A stretch of 64,000 nt of DNA from Syngnathus acus (Eukaryota; Chordata; Actinopteri; Syngnathiformes; Syngnathidae): contig NC_051094.1 in NCBI RefSeq assembly GCF_901709675.1, positions 2,332,501 to 2,396,500 of the forward strand. Reading direction: 5' to 3'. The notes under the pieces are model-generated. The model was not told where the DNA came from. It did no database searches and worked only from the letters and a program-made list of their open reading frames with translations. Positions within the stretch are counted from its first letter, which is position 1. Each line of letters begins with the position of its first letter. Shown piece by piece: positions 54,340-64,000 of this stretch. Both the position numbers and the translations under genes were made by a program.

Positions 54340-57300
54340 GCATGGGATGGGTGCAGGGCGGGCTTGCATTGTTGAGCACGATGCCCCCCCCACACACACA
54401 CACATTCTGAGGCACCCGTGCCACACCAGCCTGCGTGGTGTAACCTAGCAACTATTTAATTAAAACAGCATCAGCGCACATCAGGGCGTTTTCCAGCCTT
54501 TGCAAGGATTTCCTCCAATCCCGACGCCTGTGAGCAAATCCAAAGTGACGCCGTGTCTGCCGTGGCTTTGAACAAAACCTACGGCCTGCGTCGCCGACAC
54601 CTGATTGGCCGGCGAGGCCCTGCTGCTATTTTTTTCCCTCTTTAAAGGGCTAGAGATTGAAAGCGGGACATTATTATGCCACAGAGGTGTACAAACAAGG
54701 CCGTCACCTCTCTGTCCTTCAAGAATAATAAACGCACAAACACGCAGCCATTCCTCCTTGTCTTTGTGTGCGGCGAATGTATGTTGCCGACTAACTTAAC
54801 ATGCCGAACGTGCAAGGCTGGCGGAGCAATTAGAGGAAATGCGAAGCAGCTTCGTACGTCGCCGCGCATCACCCTCGCTGTCACTCACGCGACTCCGCTG
54901 CCTGCACAAACAAATAATGCGGAGCTATATTTCGCATCAAGGGTGTCAAAACAAAAGGCCCGATCGCTAGTTGGCTCTTCGTTTGAAATGTCTCTGTTGT
55001 GTCGCAGTGCAGTTGTATCTTAGGAAACCAAATGTATTTGTACGTCACTTGCCCACCACTGACCGGTATCTTCCTCCGCTCTCCACACCGAGGCCATTTT
55101 GATTACATTTAAGTAACAGCGAGAAAGTGTAAACGACTTTAATGCCCTTGGAAATGGCGACAAGTATTTCCCTTCCATCACGACCTCTCTTGACCTCTAT
55201 TTTTCTTCACTCACATTGCAGCAGAGGCCACCATTGTAACATTCAAACCACGATGAAAGTCAAGAAATGTAAAATAGGCATTTATCATCACTGGCAAAAA
55301 TCACTTTGAATCCAATTTGAAGTGCTGTTGACATCTGACCGCTTCGTAAGATCTGCTCAATCAGTCAAGCAGCAGTGGTGAAAAATTCGCCTTATTTAAA
55401 GAAATGTATTCCAGTTTAGTCAAATGCGATTTTTGACATCTAATAATGTGGAAATTTTACAAATGTCAAAATAGGATGACTGTTAATGTTGATACTGTAA
55501 GATAAATCTGCTTTTTATAATGTTTTTTTTTGTTTTTATAATATTTAAATGGGTAATGTAATATTAATGAATACGTTTACTGGAAAAGATTATAACAGAA
55601 TTCTGCAAATCTTCATCACAATCAAGAAATTGTACATTTCATAAATGAGTACAGTCCATGCAAGGTTAGCAATCATGAAAATTCCCCGTGGCTAACAATA
55701 GAAATGTTGGCGAGAGTGTGTTCAAACATCATTTGCATAATGGCGCTTGATTTTGACAAGCAGGACGAGAGAGAGAAGAAGCCCTTGACTTTTGTAATGG
55801 CACTTTAAAGGGTGGGGGGGGGCAAGGTCAGGTGGGGGGAGGGCTGCTAGCCTGCGAAATATGTGATTGTATTGGCAGAAGAAAATAAAAGCACCTCAGT
55901 TACAGTTGAAAGGAGATGGCTTCAAAATGGATTTTTGGAAAGGACGTCAAATGATTGACAGGGAAAAGTAGAGCGTAGATATTCAATCAGTGGGTCACAT
56001 CCTATGAGAGATCTACAAAAGCTATTAAAAAAAAAATCATCTCAAATTTGTCACAGTTTGGGAACCTTGTGCCTGATTTTGCAATTTCAATATTTCCCCA
56101 TATTTCTTTTCTCTTTTCTAAGACATGGATGCCAAAAGTCAATTTATGAATATTTCCCTGTTAAAATGATGCCGCTCATCTCCTATTTACAAATCCATAT
56201 CCTCATTTTTGCATCGCCTCTCCTGCCACTGCTAACCAACAAACCACAAAAGCTTTCAAACACGTCTTATTTTAAAAGCTTGCTAGACTTTGAAAGTAAA
56301 AATGACCTTATTATTGATAATAAGAAGTCTTCAAACGAAGGTAATTCCTTGAAAATCATTTCTCTAGTCTTCCCAAGTGCTTTGAGCCCCTTATTTCTCA
56401 TCCGTCTCACTCTGTACCCATCCCGTCATCTTGACGTGCAAACACACACACGCTCAGACACCTCATTAAGGATGCACAAAAAGCATCACACAATCGTACA
56501 TAGTCACACGGCGTGCATTAATTAGGATGCTGCTAACAAGCTAGTCTCTCCATTCACACCCTGAGTCTCTTTTATTAGCATGACAGTGGTCAGCAGCAGC
56601 CAGGGGCCCGCGAGCTGCATGCTTCTCTCCTCGGGGGCCCCTGATTAAAAACACAACCCCCTAGGACGCAAAGCTCTTGATTCCTTTCATCAACGCGCCC
56701 ATGCGGTGTCTCTCAGATGATCCCCAAACCGCAAACTGTCAAGTAGACCTCTTTCTATGGGGCCCACAACTCATCCCTTTGATTCTCATCGCCGTCTTTC
56801 CACAACTGGCTCGGACCTACTCCGGAGTCCGTTTTTTACCGCCTCCGTTTAATTGCCACCTCTGCGCGAAGCCTTTTAAGCTTGTCTTTGTATCCAGTCA
56901 GGGCCCTAATACATGGATGGAAAAGGGAGGAGACCTAGTTGGGGTTCACTCTTTCTTGGCACGTATGAAAATTACAGAGGTCGATTCAGAGTTGGCCCAG
57001 GGAGGGGTGCCTGTTCTCAAACAACACATCATCGGTTAAAAAAAATAATAATTAAAACAAAAAATTACCTTTCGTTGTCTCAGACGAGAAGGCCGACACC
57101 CGATTCTGCTTTTCTCATCTTCGGGCCTCGCCCGTCACCACCAGCCTGGATTTCAAGGAAAAGTGTCTCATTAGTTGCAACCCTCCGTGTCAAATTCACT
57201 TACGCATTCCCTTTGAATGGAAGGACAGAGCAAAGACCTGGCATTAGCGAAAGACTCAGTTGAAGGCTGAGGCCCGCACCCAGATGGAGGCACAACTGAG

Positions 57301-60230
57301 CGGGGAAAGACATAATTTTACGCTATCATCACCTCAGTGTGTTTGGGATGGTGATGCTAATATTGTTTCAGCAAAGGAGCACTCGACAGAACAGGTTTCA
57401 AAGAATCACCGAACGGGAGTGAGTCAATTATTTGTGGGCGTAACGGACACGTTGTGTTTATACGACTTTGATTTTGTGACTTCATCTATTTTGACACATA
57501 TCGAAATTTAGCTCGTTAGCTTATTCAAAATGTGTTGCTTGATCCATTTGGAACCCAAGGTTTCAGCTTGGCCTTAGTCTTGACTTTCTCTTGACATCTC
57601 ACCACCCACAATTCCTGAAAGTCCAGGTTAGTTTAGCATTTTATTGTCACAACAACACGGATTCTACGCTAGCTGTCAGTGAGAATGAATAATACATGTT
57701 GACTTCAATGGTGACAAGCCAACCATACCTCCATCAAAGCATCAGACAACACCTGACAGAGATGGAAACCACATTCAATCCGACTTGGTCAACCAGTCGC
57801 CGAGACGTCGGCAAGATGTCCCGCTAAGCCACACGCTGGACTATGATTGTTCTTATCTGCTTCAGGATGGCCTCCCAGAGCTCTCCGGTCCTGAAGCCTC
57901 ACGGAGTGCCACCCACGTACGGCATCTCACTCGACTATTGATGGTCATACGGAAGCAGATCCACCCAGCGGGAAGCCAGCTGACTTCCTTCTAACGAGTA
58001 CCAGTCTCACGGCGAGATGGGTCAAGGGTGAGGTCCAGACAGCTATCACATCACCCACTGATGTAGAAAATGTTGTCATCTGCTCATCCGGCCCGAGCTC
58101 AACTAATAAGTAGGATTAGTTGATGCTAGCGAGAGCAGGCGGGGGTGCCGGTGCCCCTGCTGGGTCCGGCAGATAATGACCAACACTTGGTAGAAGAGGT
58201 TGCGGTGCAATAATGTGGGAATCGATCAGCGCTGACCTCACCGCAGTTCCTCATCCTGACCTATCGATTATGACACCTATTGTTCCGCCTCTCTGCTGTG
58301 TTCTGTTGCAGCCGTAGACATCAGAGGTGAGATCAGTGCATGAGAAAGCTTCATGATAGTGGAAAGGAAGAAAGCTTAGCAGCTTGACTCCATGACGACC
58401 TCATCACAACTCGCAAATCTTTAAGGTGACAGGACTGTATCTTTTATTAGGGGGGGGCTCGAAAGGCAAATGAAAATGCGACGAATGCAAATGAAACCTT
58501 TTTTTTTGCTCAGTCAGCAAAAACAATTAGACATATTTTGTTTATTAAGAAGCTATTTAACCCCCCCAATAAAATAAGTAAATACACCCAAAACCTCAAT
58601 AGATAATATTTGTTATGGATCTAGTGTCTAACTGCTTCCTTTGTCAAATGAAATTATGATTGCCTGTCAGCGAGCTTGAATTTAGCAGCAGAGGATCTTA
58701 GCTTTTTGCACAAGTAAGTGCCAATCACGATAAGGCCACACATTCATGAGATGATTTGATTTCCTACCAAGCGAGGGCTCCTCACCTCCAGACACTGATA
58801 AAAATTTGTAAAAGTGTGCATACTTTAGTATAATGGCTGTCAAAAGTCAATTTCTCCCTCCTCGAGCCCTCTCTTACTGCCGCAAATTGAACTGGGCGAC
58901 GTAGATACGGGGCGTAAAAAGCATGTCAGAGCCACGCCGGGTGGCTGCTGCCAGTTAGCCAGCCGCATTGGAAGGCGAGCGCTTGTGCCCTGCAGCAAAC
59001 TGCAGGGGCTCAAACGCTTCTCCACATCCATGCGGGCAGCTAAGCGACTGGAGGCATACACGGGATTACCTCGTGTGTTATTGCCTCAGGCACTAACCAC
59101 GAGTCGCCATTACGCATCAACGCAAACATGTGCAACACATGAGCAACCTTGCCAAATACAGAACATTGGGTTTGCTACGAGTCTGACCTTTTGAAAACAC
59201 ACTTTTGCCGTTTCACATTTATATCAAGTTCATGGGCTCTATTTGCACAGGTTAGACTCGACGTTTGGTGATTTCACAAATGAGCACAGGGCAGCAAATT
59301 TGGAAAGGGGGAGGACTGCGCCGCTGTGGGAGTGGTCAGCTTTAGATAAGCCGCAGATGAAATTATTGTTTCTACGTCTTTCTTATAATAAACATTCAAG
59401 TAAACATACAAGCAAACATATTGTGACATTTCCTGTGAAAAACAAAATTCAGGTTTCTAATCTTAGAGGTCAAACTAAAATCTGAAGTGTTGAAGAGAAT
59501 TGTTGGGTTTGACTTAAGTCACACACACACACATTCAACAGCAGCATAGTAAGTACTTACAAAAAAACCCTGCAAGGATTATTTCCTCTCACATTTGAAG
59601 TATTTAACATACTGCAAGTGATAACACAAAACAGAAGCTACCAAGTTGATTTGGACACTTTTAGACTTCTAGTGTAGATTAATCGTACACATTTTGTTTT
59701 AGAAAAGGTAAAGGTTCATTTATGCTTTACTTTCCACATTAAGATGTGTTTGAGTGCCATTTTAGATATAAAAGAAAATGTCAAAAACATTTCTCTTTGT
59801 CTTCCGACCCCGGTGCCGCTGAACGGTTAGTGCTGGAAATAATTGTGATGTGAATGTAACCTCAAACCGGTTTAATGAGCGTGATGATCCGTGGAGAGAG
59901 CACAGGTAAAGTGCTTTTAACGAGAGGGCCTTTATTTTAGCGATCGAAGCGCTCAAATTCGGCTTCAAAGTGTGCCGGCGAGACTTTGTTTCCTCTCATC
60001 TGCTCGCGTGACGGCCCTCCGGAGTTAGCAAATGAGACAAAATGGCGACTGAGGACTTGGGCGGAACACGGTGAGACGAGAGAACCCAAATGAGCTCAAA
60101 AGGAGCTGGCGAAATGAAGATTGTTGGACTTTACAGATTCAGGCATGAGACCTCTCTAACCAGTTCCGTTCTCCTAAAAAAAGGACTTCACCAAGAGAAA
60201 GACCTGACCTGATGAAGCCAAACGTCTAAG
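54340..60230. other. intergenic region, no gene seen
   Basis: No gene can be supported. The 173-codon frame at 56004-56525 is AT-rich with no recognisable domain. The blocks at 54480-54680, 55660-55800 (with CATCATTTGCATAATGGCGC) and 56570-56720 are non-repetitive and may be regulatory. Confidence 0.5.
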
Positions 60231-60235
60231 ACATT

Positions 60236-60490
60236 GGTGTCAAAGTCAAGGCCCGAGGGCCAGATACGGCCCGCCACATCATTTTATGTGGCCCCCGAAG
60301 ACAAATTGTGTCAACTTCATACTAAAATTACAAATTGTCCACTTTTAAAAAATACAGATATTGCTAGCAATTATTGTTACCATTGATCTTTTAGAAATAT
60401 TTTAACAGTATTTACTAGTCTCCGGTTTCAAACTTAATTATTCATCGGTTTGTTGATGGTCGTAATGGCCCTCCGAAGGAAACTATGACA
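60236..60490 (+). mobile_element. hAT-type MITE fragment (family A, copy 3)
   Basis: It begins GGTGTCAAAGTCAAGGCCCG, continues with CCAGATACGGCCCGCC and CATCATTTTATGTGGCCCCC, and reaches a second GGCC-rich word (TAATGGCCCTCCGAAGG) near 60465, which may be its other subterminal region. It is the longest of the three copies. No target duplication was found. Confidence 0.75.
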
Positions 60491-61972
60491 ACTCAGTTGT
60501 GATTGAAAACTATCAAATAAATGTCCGGCTGTTTGCTAACTTGACGATTCTGAACTAAGGAAGTCAAACTGAAATAAAGCGATTCACCTCACCGGCGTAA
60601 AGTTTCAGTATGCACGGGATATCAAAATGTAGATTTTTGCCAGTAACATCCACAGCTAAATCTCCTGGTGTTCCATTACCTCGTGATTGAAATCGCAGTG
60701 AGTAACTAGATCCAAGTAGAATTCTAGCCAGCGCACAACAAAGCGCCTCGGACGGAAAAAGAAATAGCGCAGGAAACCTTTGAGGTTGGATTGAATGAAT
60801 GAAAATCGAGAAAATGTCACCTATTCCATCTGGGAAGATTTTCGATAGAGTCTGACAATGAAAGTACATCAAAGCGAGACGCGGACCCCACAGTCTTCAA
60901 AAGACAGCGTGAGCGCCACATTCAGGGTTATTAAATAGATGAATATTGACAGGCTCTTCCTGTTTGAGCTTGAACGACACCTCGGCTATCTCCACACATC
61001 CAACAGGACAAGAGAGATGACGGCAAGCGCACTTCACCTCCGGGCATCGGCGGCGGGAGGCTTTAATTGACAGGCGGCAGCCCTCAAATAACCCCCCCAC
61101 ATCTCCACCGTACAAACTTAGCTGATTGGACCGAGTTGTCGCTGAGCCAATCAGGAGAGGTTGTGTTTGCTGAAGTGATGTGTCCTTCAGCAGTTTGGCT
61201 GCTGTCGACTCACCAAACAATCTCGCTTAAGAATTTAACTGCTGGGCAAACACACACGGTGTGGGTAATGATGAAGGGGGCACCTTGGCTTGGTGTGTGT
61301 ATTTACCCTGCCGTCAATGGAGGCACCTGCATATAAATCTACATTTTTATAACCTAGGTTGAGGTGCAAGCTCTGCGAGAAAAAAGAATGCACACATTTA
61401 GTAGGACCGGATGAAGAAAATAATGATTAAAACAAGGCTGCTATTTAGGGCAAGTATAAAAAAGTGACATAAAAGAAGACTACTTAGAGAGCTGCGGTAA
61501 TAATTTCATGAAGGTTAAAGAATATATACCTGTGAGTATTGTTCAATTGTCTGTTTACATGTTTTGCTGCAGACTTTGTGGTCATGAGCACAATGCGAAT
61601 AGATTGGCAGATGATTTTGAAAATCCCAGCCTGCACTTTTGCCACTTTTTCACTAAACATAGGGACATAAATGTTTTGCTTCCAGACAACAACAAAAATT
61701 GCTGATTTAAGTTTTGTAAAAGTTGTTTCACTGAATATTTTATTTTGATGGAATCTGTAGTTTTATATATATAATTAAAAAAAAAAAAACACACACATTC
61801 GCCAGACTCACTTCGAAAGACCAGGAAACAATTTTGCTCAGGAAAGAGGCAAGAAAATATCTACAATCAGCCAACACAGAGCTGTTTTGTCTACAATTTG
61901 CAAAAGTGGAGCATTTCCATCAATGTAGTTCCTGTTTGGTATTAAGTTCAGCCCAGGCCAATTTACAATGTG

Positions 61973-61999
61973 TTGCTGCACCGTTTGTGTTCCAATATC
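61973..61999 (+). repeat. dispersed 27-bp motif, copy 2
   Basis: TTGCTGCACCGTTTGTGTTC followed by CAATATC, shared with 62675-62701 and, with changes, 53960-53988. Part of some interspersed repeat I cannot name. Confidence 0.7.
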
Positions 62000-62027
62000 A
62001 GTTTCTTAAGGTGTCATGGACTATGCT

Positions 62028-62055
62028 GGGGGGGGGGGGGGGGGGGGGGGGGGGG
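62028..62055 (+). repeat. poly-G homopolymer
   Basis: A run of 28 G; it could form quadruplex structure. The length may be affected by sequencing error. Confidence 0.9.
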
Positions 62056-62674
62056 AGTGACCAGCATGTGTCTCAAAGGCTGTCAGCACACTCGGCCCAC
62101 TTGTGAAACGCTGTGCTCTAACATAGGAGAACACGTCGTTTCCTGGCAGCCAGCCTGAAGATACCAGCAGATGACTATTAAAAAAGGATGACCTTATTAG
62201 AAGTTAGAGTGTGGGCTGTTTCTTTCCTTTTCGGCGTGTAGATGGTGAAAAGAGTGGCAGACTGGAATGTTTTATTTATTCATTTTGCTGTTGTCAATTT
62301 ATTATTCAATAGCTGCGTGTTTGGGCGCGCAACGACACCCTCGGACGACACTTGGCGAAATGTAAATGCGCGTCTACTTAGCGGAAGAAAGATGGAATAC
62401 GTGTTAATGTCGCAAGACAGTGCTGTTTCTTAAATATGCATTAGAGAAAAAAAATGAACAGCATGCATAAGTGACGTTATTTGCTTTACTGTCTGTGTAA
62501 ATTACATCTTGGCGCAGCTCGGCTCCAAATTCATTTATCAGAGTAAGGCATTCTATTGCATCAGCTTTGAACGGAAATGATGACAAATGCAATGGTGCCT
62601 TGAGAGAAAAGTTGAATTAATTCCTGTAACGCTTTGATTTCAAATGATCTATGTATATGATCTGTCTACATGAA

Positions 62675-62701
62675 TTGCTGCACCGTTTGTGTTCAAATAT
62701 C
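62675..62701 (+). repeat. dispersed 27-bp motif, copy 3
   Basis: It reads ATTGCTGCACCGTTTGTGTT followed by CAAATATC, nearly the same as 61973-61999, and continues like the copy at 53960 for a few bases (TATTATTTGT against CGTTATTTAT). Confidence 0.7.
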
Positions 62702-64000
62702 TATTATTTGTTAGCATTAAGCTAAGCGAACTTAGGCCAATGTTTTGTGTTTTTTAAACACCACATTTAACTGTCTTAAAATAAAATATGTGTAAACTTC
62801 AACTGGGAGTAAAGATTTGTATTTTTTTTTTCATATTGTTCATTTTATGCCAAACTACTGCCTCAGATTTTTTATAATGAATCAATTAAATTCTCATGTA
62901 TTATTGTACTTCCTCAGCTATGATGACAATTAGTTATTCATAAATTCAGAGGACACGCACGCACACACAAACATCTCCACAGACACGAACACATAGACAA
63001 AGGCCTTTGTACCATCTTCCACACCATCTCTCCTCCAGGGGCCAATCCAGGGCTCCAAAGCCCTTAAGAGGGGCAGCAAGCCGGAAAATGACCCCATGCT
63101 GTCTGCGCTCGCCTCAGCCCCGCCTGGTTACGCCCGTTTCCCAGGGACCCGCTGAGGGTCCAATACCCCGAGGCCTCCCTCTCACGCCACACTACCTCCT
63201 AGGGCCAAACGTTAAAGGGGGCTCCCGGTGGCAGACAATAGAAGACTCGGAACGTGGGAAAGAAATGTCACAAGGCTCTCTGACAAGCTCGTTTCGACCT
63301 GCTGACCTGCGGGCCTGGTCCCACTGGGCCTCTTTATGTAAACACTAAACAAAGGCAAACCGCGCGTTAATCAGATTCATAACCCATGTGAGGAGATGTT
63401 ATGAAGGCGCCGAGTCCTGACACCGGCTCGGACTCAAATCACAATTTTCATTTGAGGGAAACTGATTAAAGCAAAACTAGAAGAAAAAAAAAGTGCAACA
63501 CGAAGTAAAGACATAAACGGACCGAGAAGAACAACCGTTTGAACTGCCCATCATTTTGTAAACAGTCCTGGTCATTTAACCTTTGACCTCCCATCTTGTT
63601 CGCCATCCAGGTCAATTGAGCCAAGGCTACGCTCCATATGGCTTTGAGGGGTCAAATGAGGATATCTAAAAGGTCAAGGGGCGCTGCACCCGATGGACAC
63701 GGACAGGCTTCTTACTGATGGTCAGGGGGCAATTTGTTATGAAGTAAGGGCTTAATGAGGGAATGATTAGCATGAAGCAACTGACCCCCGCCCCCGACCT
63801 ATTGGCTGGCCACAGTTTAGCTGGAATTCATATTTTTTATGTTTTTTTATTTTCTTTAAACTGAACGTGCTGCACTGAATGTCGCCAATTTAACCAGTGA
63901 ACATTGCAAAGCTATGTAATAAAAAATAATAAATAAAAAAATAATAGTCAGAAAATTAAGTTGTAGTTTAAGAAAAATAAACAGTAAATTTGAAGAGAAA

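Larger units (their letters stand above)
60491..64000. other. intergenic region, no gene seen
   Basis: A 28-bp G run lies at 62028-62055. A non-repetitive, GC-richer block at 63010-63350 and a patch at 61060-61200 may be regulatory. By human synteny the next genes past TMEM161B are CCNH and RASA1; none of their exons is recognisable here. Confidence 0.5.

Noticed and set aside
56004-56525. 173-codon + strand open frame
   Set aside because: AT-rich composition, no family resemblance, and no supporting splice or poly-A signals.

Overview
The window is nuclear DNA from a vertebrate, most likely a percomorph teleost. The evidence is split genes with GT/AG introns, long CA/GT microsatellites, many hAT-type transposon relics, and repeat tails typical of fish genomes. 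I cannot name the species. Nothing bacterial or viral is present, and most open frames in the window are chance.

Two genes are certain, both on the + strand. A microRNA-9 precursor lies at 5602-5688 with both mature arms intact. A complete 12-exon tmem161b gene (486 codons) lies at 39372-46374. In mammals the order is MEF2C, then the MIR9-2 host lncRNA (LINC00461), then TMEM161B, all on one strand. The order and strand of mir-9 and tmem161b here match, so this is the conserved MEF2C/mir-9-2/TMEM161B block, and mef2c is expected to the left of the window.

Between them (about 1-30 kb) I find a chain of + strand exon-like segments with good splice sites: 1163-1209, 1456-1571, 12990-13079, 25798-25870, and a terminal segment from 29246 with AATAAA at 29434. 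I read these as the probable host lncRNA of mir-9. Joining the last two makes a 74-codon open frame. A CpG-dense patch at 4670-5200, just upstream of the hairpin, may be an internal promoter. Several non-repetitive stretches look like regulatory DNA; the best is a block with three perfect octamer (POU) sites at 37751-37776.

The repeat landscape is rich. At 27624-28698 is a 1,075-bp hAT element with perfect 8-bp target duplications and a broken remnant resembling a transposase start. At 48246-52282, just past the tmem161b 3' end, is a 4,037-bp insertion with 10-bp terminal inverted repeats and a perfect 8-bp target duplication. Inside it are nine tandem copies of a 235-bp unit (48390-50465). 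Each unit holds two hairpins, one with a 35-bp stem, and the central units alternate between two sequence types, a higher-order repeat. This satellite within a transposon is the most unusual structure in the window. The rest (52.3-64 kb) is intergenic, with decayed repeats and no gene I can support.
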